64,000 bases of DNA from Bradyrhizobium manausense (GTDB lineage: Bacteria; Pseudomonadota; Alphaproteobacteria; Rhizobiales; Xanthobacteraceae). Each line of letters begins with the position of its first letter. The stretch's first letter is position 1. The notes under the pieces were generated by a model. The model saw only the letters and a program-made list of their open reading frames with translations, had not been told where the DNA came from and ran no database searches. A program made the position numbers and the translations under genes. This document shows positions 17,209 through 26,330 of the stretch, piece after piece. The stretch covers positions 124,001 to 188,000 of the forward strand of contig NZ_JAFCKB010000002.1 in NCBI RefSeq assembly GCF_018130615.1, read 5' to 3'.

Positions 17209-17419
17209 ATTTGGTCCGGTCCGGCCGCTGCATCCAGCTCACGATCGGCATCGCCGGCAGCACCCAGCCCATGCCGACCACCACATAATAGATCGCCTGC
17301 CGCCAGCCGGACTCGGCGATCCACGGCATCTGCGCCAGCGCCATGCCGAGCAGGGCCCAGACGGTGGCCAGCACCAGGAGCAGAATGGCGCCGAGGAACT
17401 TGCGGGTGCGGATCGTCAT
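17198..17419 (-). CDS. DUF2842 small membrane protein
   Basis: A 73-residue inner-membrane protein with two hydrophobic helices ([20 protein letters not shown] and a second around [20 protein letters not shown]). It is recognisable as DUF2842, a short alphaproteobacterial family typically found next to heme A synthase. It is divergent from ctaA, 109 bp away, and its stop overlaps the end of the deacetylase-like gene by 11 bp. The neighbourhood hints at cytochrome oxidase biogenesis, but no function is established. Confidence 0.8.
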   Translation of the reverse strand: MTIRTRKFLGAILLLVLATVWALLGMALAQMPWIAESGWRQAIYYVVVGMGWVLPAMPIVSWMQRPDRTKSSS

Positions 17420-17528
17420 GGCGGACTATTGCGGCTTTCGCGTAACTTGCGCTGCGGGAGCGGGGGACTATAAGGGGCACGCAGTCCGGTTCAAGTATCT
17501 TCCGTACAGGCTTGGTTTTGCCCTTGAA

Positions 17529-18611
17529 ATGACGACGAATTCCACTCCGATCAATCCGCACCGCGCCGTGCGCTGGTGGCTGATCTCCGTGGCCGCCTTG
17601 ATCGCGCTGATGGTGCTGGTCGGCGGCGCGACGCGGCTGACGGAATCCGGCCTGTCGATCGTCGAATGGAAGCCGGTCACCGGCAGCGTGCCGCCGCTGT
17701 CCGAGGCACAGTGGACCGATGCCTTCGAGGCCTACAAGAAGATCCCGCAATATCGCGAACTCAATGCGGGCATGTCGCTCTCAGAGTTCAAGCAGATTTT
17801 TTGGTGGGAATGGAGCCACCGGCTGCTCGGCCGCTTCATCGGCGTCGCCTATTTGCTGCCGTTCCTGTTCTTCCTATGGCGCGGTGGCCTGGCAGTTGAA
17901 TTGAAGCGGCGGCTGTGGCTGTTGTTCGCGCTCGGCGGCCTGCAGGGCGCTGTCGGCTGGTGGATGGTGGCTTCAGGGCTGTCTGAGCGGGTCGAGGTGT
18001 CACAGTATCGACTGGCGACGCATCTGGTTCTGGCGCTGCTGATCTTTGCCGGCATCGTCTGGACCGTGCGGCGGCTTACCGACCGGCCGCAGCTTGCGGT
18101 CGCGGCGCGGCTGCGGATCACGAGCGCGGTGCTGGTGATCGTGACCTTCGTGCAGATCTATTTCGGCGCGCTGGTCGCGGGCCTGCGTGCCGGACGTGCC
18201 TACAACACCTGGCCGACGATCGACGGCGCCTTCATTCCCTCGGCGGAGCGGCTGTGGTTCGAGACGCCATGGTGGCGCAACATGTTCGACAATGTGCTGA
18301 CGGTGCAGTTCGAGCACCGCATGACGGCTTACCTGCTTTTCACGCTGGCGGTGCTGCATGCGCTCGACGCGGTGCGTTCGCGCAGCAGTTCGGCGGTGAG
18401 CGGTGCACTCTGGCTGCTTGCGGCGGTGAGCCTGCAGGCGGTGCTCGGCATCCTCACGCTGCTCAACCAGGTGCCGATCGACCTTGCGCTCTCGCACCAG
18501 GCGGTCGCGATCGTCGTGTTGACGTTGGCGGTGATGCAGTTGGAACGGCTGGCGTCGCGCCGATCGGCCGAGATGCAGCCGCGCGCGGTTCCCGTCGGTC
18601 AGCCCGGCTGA
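17529..18611 (+). CDS. ctaA: Heme A synthase, COX15/CtaA family
   Basis: A 360-residue polytopic inner-membrane enzyme that oxidises the C8 methyl of heme O to a formyl group to make heme A for aa3 oxidases. About eight membrane helices are visible, with the four heme-ligand histidines of the COX15 family: [29 protein letters not shown] and [10 protein letters not shown]. The N-terminal signature [19 protein letters not shown] is complete. The ATG at 17529 is chosen because the upstream frame to 17343 lacks conserved sequence and overlaps the divergent DUF2842 gene. No ctaB or oxidase subunit genes lie in the window, so it is a solitary biogenesis gene here. Confidence 0.95.
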   Translation: MTTNSTPINPHRAVRWWLISVAALIALMVLVGGATRLTESGLSIVEWKPVTGSVPPLSEAQWTDAFEAYKKIPQYRELNAGMSLSEFKQIFWWEWSHRLLGRFIGVAYLLPFLFFLWRGGLAVELKRRLWLLFALGGLQGAVGWWMVASGLSERVEVSQYRLATHLVLALLIFAGIVWTVRRLTDRPQLAVAARLRITSAVLVIVTFVQIYFGALVAGLRAGRAYNTWPTIDGAFIPSAERLWFETPWWRNMFDNVLTVQFEHRMTAYLLFTLAVLHALDAVRSRSSSAVSGALWLLAAVSLQAVLGILTLLNQVPIDLALSHQAVAIVVLTLAVMQLERLASRRSAEMQPRAVPVGQPG

Positions 18612-18630
18612 TCGCCATCGGCCCGGCTGA

Positions 18631-18975
18631 TCAGCAATAGCCGTAGATGCCGCACGAGTAGGGCAGGCGCCAGAAGTAGTCGACCTGCTTCCCGCCGTAA
18701 TACGCACCCTGATAGTCATAGTCCCAGGGGCGGCCGTAATAGCCCGGCAGCGTATGGGAGCCCGGCAACAGCGGTGTTCCCGGCAGGTTGCGGATGTAGC
18801 TGCCGATACCATAGGCCGGCGAGATCAACGCATCCGGATCGGTCTCGACATAGACCTTCGGCGGCTCCTGCGTCGGCGCAACAGCCCGCCGCTTCGGATG
18901 CGCCGGCAGATCGGCGGCGAGTGCGCTCGATAGCATCAGCGTCGCTGCAAGGGCAGGCACGATCCAGCGCAGCAT
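18631..18975 (-). CDS. Secreted Tyr/Gly/Pro-rich protein of unknown function
   Basis: A 114-residue protein with a Sec signal peptide (MLRWIVPALAATLMLSSALA, cleavage after ALA-AD likely) followed by a proline-rich linker and a Tyr/Gly-rich C-terminus with two Cys near the end (SCGIYGYC), which could form a disulfide. Short exported proteins of this sort are common in Bradyrhizobium. The longer frame to 19005 is possible, but the ATG at 18975 starts the signal peptide cleanly. It is convergent with ctaA, 19 bp away. Periplasmic or surface location is inferred. No function assigned. Confidence 0.72.
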   Translation of the reverse strand: MLRWIVPALAATLMLSSALAADLPAHPKRRAVAPTQEPPKVYVETDPDALISPAYGIGSYIRNLPGTPLLPGSHTLPGYYGRPWDYDYQGAYYGGKQVDYFWRLPYSCGIYGYC

Positions 18976-19074
18976 CGTCGGCTCCGAATCAAAGGGGCGA
19001 TCCAAAGACGATTTATGCGACAGATGTGGTTAACGACTGTTAATCGCGGCCGATTCAGAAGGGTGCCCTGCCGG

Positions 19075-19833
19075 TCAGGCAGGAAAAGTCCTCACCGGCG
19101 TGACGACCGCGTCGAACTGAATGCTCACCCTGTTCTTCAGGACGTGTTGGATGACCTCTGTTTCCGACTTCTCGAAAAACTCATCCCAGTTCGCGGCCTG
19201 ACCGAACTCTCTCGCGAAATCGATCCCGGCGAATTTTCCAAGGAAGAGGGCCGTGACGTCAGACGCATTGTTCTTCGCGAACAGATGCTGTGGTCCCGAC
19301 TTCTTCATGTACAGGCCGATCATGCGGAGAGCCTTGTAGACCAGCGTACTGTCATGAAACAGAATGATCGCGTCGCTCTTCATCAGCGGCAGCGTCCACA
19401 GAAAATCCCTGAAGCAGGCGATATCGGTGTGCTCGCCATCGATGAAGGCAATCTCGAAGCTATTTTCGGCGCCCTGCACTCCATCTACGGAGCCGTCGAA
19501 CGTCGTCAGCCTGGACGTCGGGACGCCACGAGACACCAGATTGTCGATCATCGTCTGGTGGCTAATTCCGGAGTAGTCGTACTTTGCGCCGCGCTCGTCC
19601 GGTTGCTGACGTCCTCTTTCATCGATTGAAAGAACCGCTGTGCAGGCGGGGTCCATCAGAAACGGGGTCAGGCTACCGCCGAGATACGAGCCGATCTCGA
19701 CATACGAAAACGATCCCAGGACCCGCTTAGCGAGCGCGATGGTCTGCACCAAGAACCGTTTATCGTGAGCGCTTGTTTGTGAGGGGATTGGAAAAAGCGT
19801 TCCGATATCCGGTACCGCGATATTCATGGCCAT
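19075..19833 (-). CDS. Class I SAM-dependent methyltransferase (Methyltransf_24 type)
   Basis: A 252-residue protein with a SAM-binding Rossmann fold: YVEIGSYLGGSLTPFL is motif I and IAFIDGEHTDIACFRDFLW is the acidic motif of the Methyltransf_24/MacroCin-like group, often acting on glycans or natural products. IILFHDSTLVYKAL follows, consistent with the His-Asp of that group. Start at the ATG 19833 (a second in-frame ATG is at 19827). The upstream frame to 20139 runs over the metY gene in another frame and is a shadow. It is followed by no obvious partner. Whether it modifies a sugar, a lipid or a metabolite cannot be decided. Confidence 0.75.
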   Translation of the reverse strand: MAMNIAVPDIGTLFPIPSQTSAHDKRFLVQTIALAKRVLGSFSYVEIGSYLGGSLTPFLMDPACTAVLSIDERGRQQPDERGAKYDYSGISHQTMIDNLVSRGVPTSRLTTFDGSVDGVQGAENSFEIAFIDGEHTDIACFRDFLWTLPLMKSDAIILFHDSTLVYKALRMIGLYMKKSGPQHLFAKNNASDVTALFLGKFAGIDFAREFGQAANWDEFFEKSETEVIQHVLKNRVSIQFDAVVTPVRTFPA

Positions 19834-19966
19834 CCTTGTGCAGTCGCGATCATGACGCTCGGTGAAGTCGTGGGAGCGTTGGACGACCGTAGCAACGGAA
19901 GCTGGCGCGGAGCCTTCGGCAGGCGCAGCGCCAGATCTCGTTGCGGATGGACGGCGGTGCAGCGCC

Positions 19967-21247
19967 TTATGCGCCCAGCGCCTGCTCCAGGTCGGCGATG
20001 AGGTCTTCCTTGTCCTCGATGCCGATCGAGAGCCGCACGACGTCGGGGCCGGCGCCGGACTTGATCTTGGCGGCGTCGTCGAGCTGGCTGTGCGTGGTCG
20101 AGGCCGGGTGGATGACGAGCGAGCGGGTGTCGCCGACATTGGCGAGATGCGAGAACAGCTGCAACTTCGACACCAGGCTGACGCCGGCGTCGTAGCCGCC
20201 CTTCAGGCTGAAGGTGAACACGGCGCCCGCACCCTTCGGCGCATATTTGCGCGCGAGCTGGTTGTACTTGTCGCTCGCCAGGCCGGCATAGCTCACCGAG
20301 GCCACTGCGGGGTGGCCAGCGAGGAATTCGGCGACGGCCTTGGCGTTATCACAGTGCTTCTGCATGCGCAGCGGCAGCGTCTCGATGCCGGTGAGGATCA
20401 TGAAGGCATTGAACGGCGACAGCGCCGGCCCGAGATCGCGGAGGCCGAGCACGCGGCAGGCGATCGCGAAGGCGAAATTGCCGAATGTCTCCTGGAGACG
20501 GATGCCGTGATATTCCGGCCGCGGCTCGGAAAGCATCGGATATTTGCCGCCCGTGGACCAATCGAAGGTGCCGGCGTCGACGATGATACCGCCGAGCGAG
20601 TTGCCGTGACCGCCAAGAAACTTCGTCAGCGAGTGTACGACGATGTCGGCACCGTGGTCGATCGGCCGGATCAGATAGGGTGAGGCCAGCGTGTTGTCGA
20701 CGATCAGCGGCACGCCCGCCTTGCGCGCGACCGTCGAGATCGCCTCGATGTCGGTGATGCTGCCGGCGGGATTGGCGATGGACTCGATGAAGATCGCTTT
20801 CGTGCGCGGCGTCACCGCGCGCTCGAAGCTCGCGATGTCATCGGGATCGGCCCACACCACGTTCCAGCCGAAGCTCTTGAACGCATGGGTGAACTGGTTG
20901 ATCGAGCCACCATAGAGTTTTCGCGCAGCGATGAACTCGTCGCCCGGCTGGAGCAATTGCTGCAGCACCACGACCTGCGCCGCGTGGCCCGAGGCCACCG
21001 CCAACGCGGCGGTACCGCCCTCGAGCGCGGCGACGCGCTCCTCCAGCACCGCGTTGGTCGGGTTGCCGATGCGGGTGTAGATGTTGCCGAACGCCTGCAG
21101 GCCGAACAGCGAGGCGGCATGGTCGGCGTCGTTGAAGACGAAAGAAGTCGTTTGATAAATCGGGGTCGCGCGCGCACCGGTGGTCGGATCGGGCTGTGCA
21201 CCGGCATGCACGGCAAGGGTGGAAAATCCCGGAAGGCGATCGCTCAT
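19967..21247 (-). CDS. metY: O-acetylhomoserine sulfhydrylase-type PLP enzyme
   Basis: A 426-residue Cys/Met metabolism PLP-dependent enzyme matching O-acetylhomoserine aminocarboxypropyltransferase (MetY), which makes homocysteine from O-acetylhomoserine and sulfide in the cytosol. The family N-terminus TLAVHAGAQPDPTTGA is present, as are TSFVF, YTRIGNPTN and the PLP-lysine region HSLTKFLGGHGNSLGG, and the C-terminal block HPASTTHSQL. The length near 430 residues distinguishes it from the ~390-residue cystathionine synthases. No SAM riboswitch is recognisable in the 138-bp leader. Its partner metX is not in the window. Confidence 0.92.
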   Translation of the reverse strand: MSDRLPGFSTLAVHAGAQPDPTTGARATPIYQTTSFVFNDADHAASLFGLQAFGNIYTRIGNPTNAVLEERVAALEGGTAALAVASGHAAQVVVLQQLLQPGDEFIAARKLYGGSINQFTHAFKSFGWNVVWADPDDIASFERAVTPRTKAIFIESIANPAGSITDIEAISTVARKAGVPLIVDNTLASPYLIRPIDHGADIVVHSLTKFLGGHGNSLGGIIVDAGTFDWSTGGKYPMLSEPRPEYHGIRLQETFGNFAFAIACRVLGLRDLGPALSPFNAFMILTGIETLPLRMQKHCDNAKAVAEFLAGHPAVASVSYAGLASDKYNQLARKYAPKGAGAVFTFSLKGGYDAGVSLVSKLQLFSHLANVGDTRSLVIHPASTTHSQLDDAAKIKSGAGPDVVRLSIGIEDKEDLIADLEQALGA

Positions 21248-21385
21248 TGAGGGCGTCCTGTTCTTGTGGCCTGAAATCGCGCGGCATGCTGATCGGCGCC
21301 GCGCCCGGCGTCAAGCCGCGGCTTCACATCGCAACGATCGTGCTACGCATTGTCGCGTTCGCGAAATGAATCCGTCGCGATTGCG

Positions 21386-21970
21386 TCAGCTTTGCTCGGT
21401 CTTGTTTTTGGCAGCCCGATCAGAGGCCGCGGTGTCGCCGCCGCCGACACTCATCCGATTGAGGGATAGCCGCATGCCTTGCGTCGGCGCCGGCGGACGC
21501 TTGGAGCTGAGCGTGCGCGAATTGACTCCCATCCAGGAAATTTCCGACGACAGCCGGCCATACTCGATCTTGGGGCAGCGGTTCATCACGACCTTAATAC
21601 CGGCGGCCTCGGCCTTTTCCGCGGCTGCGTCGTCACGCGCGCCAAGCTGCATCCAGATCACCTTCGGCAGCGGATCCAGCGCGAGCGCTTCCTCGACCAC
21701 GGGCATGATGTGGCTGGAGTTGCGGAAGATGTCGATCATGTCGACGGGGCGGCCAATGTCGCGCAGCGAGGCAACGAAGGGCTTGCCAAGCAGGTCCTTG
21801 CCGACATGACCGGGATTGACCGGGATCATGTCGTAGCCGCGCTGCGCCAGATATTTGAACGCGAAATAGCTCGGCCGCACATTGACCGGCGAGGCGCCGA
21901 CCATCGCGATCGACTTCACGCTGTTGAGGATGCCGCGGATGTAATTGTCGGGATAGGCGTCGTGGTTCAT
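21386..21970 (-). CDS. CoA-binding domain protein (YccU-like)
   Basis: A 194-residue soluble protein whose first ~140 residues are a CoA_binding Rossmann domain of the YccU/YneT type (SIAMVGASPVNVRPSYFAFKY, YDMIPVNPGH, DMIDIFRNSSH, VIWMQLGARDD). The nucleotide-type glycine motif is intact. The C-terminal ~50 residues, starting after CPKIEYGRL, are polar and low in conservation. The ATG at 21970 is chosen; the frame continuing to 22093 is the intergenic repeat. Members of this group bind CoA or nucleotides and their role is not settled. It is 132 bp from the enoyl-CoA hydratase gene on the same strand. Confidence 0.85.
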   Translation of the reverse strand: MNHDAYPDNYIRGILNSVKSIAMVGASPVNVRPSYFAFKYLAQRGYDMIPVNPGHVGKDLLGKPFVASLRDIGRPVDMIDIFRNSSHIMPVVEEALALDPLPKVIWMQLGARDDAAAEKAEAAGIKVVMNRCPKIEYGRLSSEISWMGVNSRTLSSKRPPAPTQGMRLSLNRMSVGGGDTAASDRAAKNKTEQS

Positions 21971-21984
21971 CTTTTTCTTTCGTT

Positions 21985-22087
21985 CGTCATTCCGGGGCGA
22001 TGCGCAGCATCGAACCCGGAATCTCGAGATTCTCAGGTGCGCAAGTGCGCACCATAGTTCGGCTCTGCGAGCCGCCCCGGAATGACG
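21985..22087. repeat. Palindromic repeat with CGTCATTCCGGGGC arms
   Basis: Perfect 14-bp inverted ends CGTCATTCCGGGGC (21985-21998) and GCCCCGGAATGACG (22074-22087) enclose a central region with more dyads (TCTCGAGA, GGTGCGCAAGTGCGCACC). The element sits between the enoyl-CoA hydratase gene and the CoA-binding gene. The structure suggests a REP/MITE-like sequence mobilised in trans. Confidence 0.82.
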
Positions 22088-22102
22088 GTGCAAGAAATAC
22101 AG

Positions 22103-22927
22103 TCACCCGTCCCGCCAGGTCGGCGTGCGCTTCTCGATGAAGGCGCCGATGCCTTCCTCGGCGTCGCGGGCCATCATGTTCTCGGTCATCACCTCTGCCG
22201 CATAGCGATAGGCGTCCGCAAGGCTCATCTCGGTCTGGCGGTAGAACGCCTCCTTGCCGAGCTTGACGGTGTAGGCGGATTTCAGCGCGACCTTTGCCGC
22301 GAGCGCAATCGCGGCGTCGCGCTCGGTGCCGGCAGCGACGACGCGATTGACGAGACCGATCTCGCGGGCGCGCGCGGCCGGGACCGGTTCGCCCGTCAAC
22401 AGCATTTCCATCGCTTGCTTGCGCGGCACGTTGCGCGACAGTGCCACCATCGGTGTCGAGCAGAACAGGCCGATGTCGACGCCGGGTGTGGCGAAGCTCG
22501 CCGCCTCGGAGGCGATCGCGAGATCGCAGCTTGCGACGAGCTGGCAGCCGGCGGCGGTCGCGATGCCCTGGACGGACGCAACCACCGGCTTCGGCAGATG
22601 CACGATCGCCTGCATCATCGCGCTGCAGGCGTTCATGGTCTCGGCGAAGAAGGCGCGGCCGCGATCGGGGTCGGTGCGGCGCGCGGTCAGCTCCTTCATG
22701 TCGTGACCGGCCGAGAAGGCGGGACCATTGGCGGCGAGCACGACACCGCGCACGGACTTGTCGCTGCCGATATCATTCAGCGCGGCATGCAGGCTTACGA
22801 TCATCGCCACCGACAGGCTGTTGCGCGCGGCCGGCCGGTTGAGGGTCAGCACCGCGATGGAGCCGACCATTTCGCGCAGCAGAATTGGCGGTTGCGTGGA
22901 GGGGGCGCGGGCGGCCTGGGCGGACAT
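22103..22927 (-). CDS. Enoyl-CoA hydratase/isomerase family protein
   Basis: A 274-residue crotonase-superfamily enzyme that should act on acyl-CoA thioesters in the cytosol, hydrating or isomerising the C2-C3 double bond. The oxyanion-hole elements AFSAGHDMKEL and the second CoA-binding block GCQLVASCDLAIAS are present, followed by FATPGVDIGLFCSTP and the C-terminal helix with AYRYAAEVMTENM. The usual catalytic glutamates of classical hydratases are not plain: the loop reads MVALSRNVPRKQAMEML. A dehydratase/isomerase or other crotonase activity is therefore equally possible. Length is typical. It runs toward the CoA-binding protein gene. Confidence 0.85.
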   Translation of the reverse strand: MSAQAARAPSTQPPILLREMVGSIAVLTLNRPAARNSLSVAMIVSLHAALNDIGSDKSVRGVVLAANGPAFSAGHDMKELTARRTDPDRGRAFFAETMNACSAMMQAIVHLPKPVVASVQGIATAAGCQLVASCDLAIASEAASFATPGVDIGLFCSTPMVALSRNVPRKQAMEMLLTGEPVPAARAREIGLVNRVVAAGTERDAAIALAAKVALKSAYTVKLGKEAFYRQTEMSLADAYRYAAEVMTENMMARDAEEGIGAFIEKRTPTWRDG

Positions 22928-23013
22928 TGCGGCGTTTCCGATTGGATTATTACAGTTAGATGATGCAGATAACCTAATGTAGCAGGCGACGTGAAGCGAG
23001 GGTGGGGAACGGC

Positions 23014-23442
23014 ATGGCGGCAGCGAAAATGAGCGTGGCGGAGCTCGAGCAATTTCTCCGCGACGAATTTCCCCAGGCCTTCAGTGGCGACGACATCACG
23101 ATCGAGAGTGCGGACGGCCAGACCTGCCTGCTGCGCCAGCGTTACGGTGAGAAGATGCTGCGGCCGGGCGGAACCGTATCGGGCCCGACGCTGATGGCCC
23201 TGGCCGATTTCGCCATGTATGTGGTGCTGTTGTCGGCGATCGGTCCGATCGGGCTCGCCGTGACCACCAATCTCAACATCAATTTCCTGCGCAAGGGACA
23301 GCCGGGGCAGGACGTGCTGGCGGAGGCCCGGCTGCTCAAGCTCGGCAAGCGCCTGGCGGTCGGGGAGGTGAAGCTGTTGTCGGGGACTTCGCCCGATCCG
23401 ATCGCCCATGTCACATCGACCTATTCCATTCCAAATGTTTGA
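23014..23442 (+). CDS. PaaI-family hotdog thioesterase
   Basis: A 142-residue single-domain hotdog-fold thioesterase of the PaaI/YbgC-like class, expected to hydrolyse acyl-CoA, possibly an aromatic or medium-chain one. The hotdog signature is visible: RPGGTVSGPTLMALADFAMYV, whose Asp (in the LADFA stretch) is the usual catalytic residue, then TTNLNINFLRKGQPGQDVLAEA. The ATG at 23014 follows a purine-rich segment; the frame also opens at 23002. It is divergent from the enoyl-CoA hydratase gene across an 86-bp spacer, which suggests shared acyl-CoA metabolism. Confidence 0.85.
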   Translation: MAAAKMSVAELEQFLRDEFPQAFSGDDITIESADGQTCLLRQRYGEKMLRPGGTVSGPTLMALADFAMYVVLLSAIGPIGLAVTTNLNINFLRKGQPGQDVLAEARLLKLGKRLAVGEVKLLSGTSPDPIAHVTSTYSIPNV

Positions 23443-23514
23443 GGTTTTCGCAGGTAGTATCGCACCTTATTTTTAAGATATTGATTTATCTATTGTAATT
23501 TGCATCGTTGGGCA

Positions 23515-23543
23515 TTGACCGTTGCGCGTCTCTTCTCTAGAAA
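23515..23543 (+). promoter_or_regulatory. Candidate sigma-70 promoter of rplM-rpsI
   Basis: TTGACC (23515-23520) and TAGAAA (23538-23543) are separated by exactly 17 bp, 58 bp upstream of the rplM ATG at 23601. The stretch before it is AT-rich (TTATTTTTAAGATATTG), as expected of a strong ribosomal-protein promoter. Confidence 0.55.
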
Positions 23544-23600
23544 CCCGCGCAGTCCGGTGCGGTGTTCGCGCCGATGCTCCCCGTCCACGGAAACTCTGAC

Positions 23601-24065
23601 ATGAAAACCTTTTCGGCAAAGCCGGCTGAGGTGACGAAGAAGTGGGTGCTGATCGACGCCAAGGGTCTGGTCGTCGGCCGTCTCGCCACCATCGTTGCCA
23701 TGCGCCTGCGCGGCAAGCACCTCCCGACCTACACTCCGCACGTTGATTGCGGCGACAACGTCATCATCATCAACGCCCAGCATGCGGTCCTCACCGGCCG
23801 CAAGCGCGAGCAGAAGACCTACTACAAGCACACCGGCTATGTCGGTCACGTCAAGGAGCGCACCGCGCGCCAGATCCTCGAGGGCAAGCATCCCGAGCGC
23901 GTGCTCGAGAAGGCCGTCGAGCGCATGATCCCGCGTGGTCCGCTCGGTCGCGTTCAGATGGGCAATCTCCGTGTTTACGGCGGTGCCGATCATCCGCACG
24001 AGGCCCAGACGCCCGAGAAGCTCGATATCGCCAAGTTGAACCGCAAGAACACGAGGGCCGCATAA
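23601..24065 (+). CDS. rplM: 50S ribosomal protein L13
   Basis: A 154-residue L13 that starts [19 protein letters not shown] and carries the family stretches [27 protein letters not shown] and the C-terminal [20 protein letters not shown]13 is an early-binding protein of 50S assembly. The start at ATG 23601 is fixed by these conserved N-terminal residues; the open frame to 23562 does not match. It is followed 2 bp later by rpsI, so the two are co-transcribed as in most bacteria, and the pair ends with a strong terminator at 24597. Confidence 0.97.
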   Translation: MKTFSAKPAEVTKKWVLIDAKGLVVGRLATIVAMRLRGKHLPTYTPHVDCGDNVIIINAQHAVLTGRKREQKTYYKHTGYVGHVKERTARQILEGKHPERVLEKAVERMIPRGPLGRVQMGNLRVYGGADHPHEAQTPEKLDIAKLNRKNTRAA

Positions 24066-24067
24066 TC

Positions 24068-24550
24068 ATGGCCGAATCCATTCAGTCGCTCGACCAGCTC
24101 TCGCAGCTCAAGACCGCTGCGGCGGCGCCCGATGCGCCCAAGCACGAGAAGAAGGTCGACAAGTTCAACCGCGCCTACGCCACCGGCAAGCGCAAGGACG
24201 CGGTCGCCCGCGTCTGGATCAAGCCCGGCGCCGGCAAGGTCACCGTCAACGCGCGTGAGGTCGAGGTCTATTTCGCTCGTCCCGTGCTGCGCATGATGAT
24301 CGAGCAGCCGTTCTCGGTGGCCCAGCGTTCGGGCCAGTACGATGTGATCTGCACCGTCGCCGGCGGCGGTCTGTCCGGTCAGGCTGGTGCCGTTCGTCAT
24401 GGCATCTCCAAGGCGCTCACCTATTTCGAGCCCGAGCTGCGCAGCGTGCTCAAGAAGGGCGGCTTCCTCACCCGCGACTCGCGCGTGGTCGAGCGTAAGA
24501 AGTACGGCAAGGCAAAGGCTCGCCGGTCCTTCCAGTTCTCGAAGCGTTAA
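24068..24550 (+). CDS. rpsI: 30S ribosomal protein S9
   Basis: A 160-residue S9 with the alphaproteobacterial N-terminal extension (about 30 residues rich in Ala and Lys), then [25 protein letters not shown] and the C-terminal [29 protein letters not shown] region (its final KR contacts the P-site tRNA in other organisms). The ATG at 24068 lies two bases after the rplM stop TAA. The long frame beginning at 23747 is fused to a shadow of rplM and is not the gene. Length and sequence are normal. Confidence 0.97.
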   Translation: MAESIQSLDQLSQLKTAAAAPDAPKHEKKVDKFNRAYATGKRKDAVARVWIKPGAGKVTVNAREVEVYFARPVLRMMIEQPFSVAQRSGQYDVICTVAGGGLSGQAGAVRHGISKALTYFEPELRSVLKKGGFLTRDSRVVERKKYGKAKARRSFQFSKR

Positions 24551-24596
24551 TCGCTTCGGTCACATTCGCCGCGAAAGCGGCTTCAATGAGATGCAA

Positions 24597-24624
24597 AAAG
24601 GCGCTGATTTCAGCGCCTTTTTTG
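24597..24624 (+). terminator. Rho-independent terminator after rpsI
   Basis: AAAGGCGCTGA (24597-24607) and TCAGCGCCTTT (24610-24620) form an 11-bp stem followed by a T run. It lies 46 bp past the rpsI stop and cleanly ends the rplM-rpsI operon. Confidence 0.92.
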
Positions 24625-24779
24625 TTGTTCGTTTGTACGCAAATTGAGCGCGTGTTTCCCGAAAACTTGGGTCCCCATGAAAACCTGAATGGAACCCGCC
24701 GGACATAGCGTCGCATCTGGAAGGGCGCGCAAGTCGGCTGGGCCGATCGCGTAACTGCTATGTTTAGAAGGGGGCCGAC

Positions 24780-26012
24780 ATGATGTCGCTCGATAGCATC
24801 ACGCTCTATTTGGTCGCCACCATGGTCGCCGCATTGCTCGGCGCCATGATGGTGTTTTTCGGCAAGCAGGAGAATAGCCCCGCGCTGAAATGGTGGGGCA
24901 CGGCCTATCTGCTTGGCGCGGCCTCCGTCGCGCTGTGGACGGCGGCCGGCGACAAGCTCGGTCCACACCTCTATCTCGCCTTGAACGCGGTCGGCTTCGT
25001 TGCCTGCGGCATGGTGTGGAACGCAGCGCGCGTCTTCCACGGCCGCAAGCCGAACTGGCCCGGTCTCGTGATTGGTGCGCTCGCCTGGGTCGCGGCGGTA
25101 ACGCTGCTCGATCCCACTGCGTCGATGCTGCGTATGATCGTCGGCGCCGGCATCGTCTCGGTCTATGCGGCGCTGACCGCGAGCGAGCTCTGGGTCGAGC
25201 GGCGCAAGAGCCTGCAGCGGCGCTGGCCGGCCTTCGTGGTGCCGGTGATGCACGGCTGCGTGCTGATGCTGCCGATCCTGCTCGGCAGCTTCCTGCGTCC
25301 GAACGATGCCGGCTTCTCCGGCAGCGTCTGGGTTACCGTGTTCGCGGTCGAGCTCGTGCTCTATGCCGTCGGCACCGTGTTCGTGATCTTCATGCTGGTG
25401 TCGGAGCGCACGGTGACCGCGCACCGCACCGCCGCGTCGACCGATCCGCTGACGGGCATGCTCAACCGCCGCGGCTTCTCGGAAGCCTGCGCGCGGATGA
25501 TCGATCGCGAGGCCAAGGGCGGCCGTCCGGTCACGGTGATGATCTTCGACATCGACCATTTCAAATCGATCAACGATCGCTTCGGCCATCCCGCCGGCGA
25601 CGAGATGCTGAAACTGTTCTCGACCGTCGTCGTCAACAATCTTCGCATCTCCGACTTGTCGGGCCGTATCGGCGGCGAGGAATTCGCGGCGCTGCTACCT
25701 TGTGCGCTGGAGGAAGGCGTGCTGGTCGCGGAGCGCGTGCGCGAGGCATTCGAGACCTCCGGCGTCGTGGTCGATGAAGGCCCGGTCGACACCACCGTCA
25801 GCATCGGTGTGGCCGGCGGCCCGGCCGGCACCGAGCTGGAGGTGTTGCTGGCTTCGGCCGACACGGCGCTCTACCAGGCCAAGCGCGGCGGTCGTAATCG
25901 CGTCGAGGCGGCGGAGGAGCTGCCATTGTCGCTGGAGAACTGGCGCCGCCAGAGTGCCGCGCGGATCGGCGTCCCCAAGGGACAATCAAACACCCAGCCG
26001 GCGACGGCCTGA
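24780..26012 (+). CDS. Membrane-anchored diguanylate cyclase (GGDEF)
   Basis: A 410-residue protein with six or so N-terminal membrane helices and a C-terminal GGDEF domain that makes cyclic di-GMP from two GTP. The active site reads GGEEF (298-302), a functional variant, with DPLTGMLNRRGF and DIDHFKSINDRFGHPAGDEML upstream. The inhibitory I-site RxxD is present as RISD (289-292), five residues before GGEEF. No EAL domain is seen. The input domain resembles an MHYT/7TM-like sensory bundle without a known ligand. It starts at 24780, 155 bp after the rpsI terminator. Likely role: motility/biofilm signalling. Confidence 0.92.
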   Translation: MMSLDSITLYLVATMVAALLGAMMVFFGKQENSPALKWWGTAYLLGAASVALWTAAGDKLGPHLYLALNAVGFVACGMVWNAARVFHGRKPNWPGLVIGALAWVAAVTLLDPTASMLRMIVGAGIVSVYAALTASELWVERRKSLQRRWPAFVVPVMHGCVLMLPILLGSFLRPNDAGFSGSVWVTVFAVELVLYAVGTVFVIFMLVSERTVTAHRTAASTDPLTGMLNRRGFSEACARMIDREAKGGRPVTVMIFDIDHFKSINDRFGHPAGDEMLKLFSTVVVNNLRISDLSGRIGGEEFAALLPCALEEGVLVAERVREAFETSGVVVDEGPVDTTVSIGVAGGPAGTELEVLLASADTALYQAKRGGRNRVEAAEELPLSLENWRRQSAARIGVPKGQSNTQPATA

Positions 26013-26069
26013 GACCAAGGGGGCTTGCGGTAATCCTCTGTTTACCATTCGGTTCCTACCATTGCGGTC

Positions 26070-26306
26070 ATGGAATCGATCCGTCGACAGAACCCGCAGG
26101 CTGCCCTGATGTCGCTCGAAGCCGCCGCAAGCTCGGCACGCGGCGGTTTCGCCTGTCTGTTCTCGACCGCGGATGAGTACGAGACCGCGCTGATTGCCGA
26201 GCGTCGGGCCCAGGGACGCTACGCCCAGAGCCGCAGCTATTGGCCGGTGGCGCTGTTTCTCGGCTGCGCGCTCGTCGTTGCAGGCACCGTGCTGCTGTTC
26301 GCCTGA
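26070..26306 (+). CDS. Small single-span membrane protein
   Basis: A 78-residue protein with one C-terminal membrane helix (YWPVALFLGCALVVAGTVLLF) and a polar N-terminus (an alternative in-frame ATG lies at 26109). It is placed 57 bp after the diguanylate cyclase gene and is followed by a terminator. No recognised domain. It may be co-transcribed with the cyclase; a regulatory role is only a guess. Confidence 0.6.
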   Translation: MESIRRQNPQAALMSLEAAASSARGGFACLFSTADEYETALIAERRAQGRYAQSRSYWPVALFLGCALVVAGTVLLFA

Positions 26307-26330
26307 GAGCGAGCGCATTTTCGGCCGGGC

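Noticed and set aside
21248-21385. SAM riboswitch ahead of metY
   Set aside because: I looked for the SAM-II pattern (pseudoknot segments with a GCTAAA-type block before the start) and did not find it; the leader shows only GC-rich dyads.
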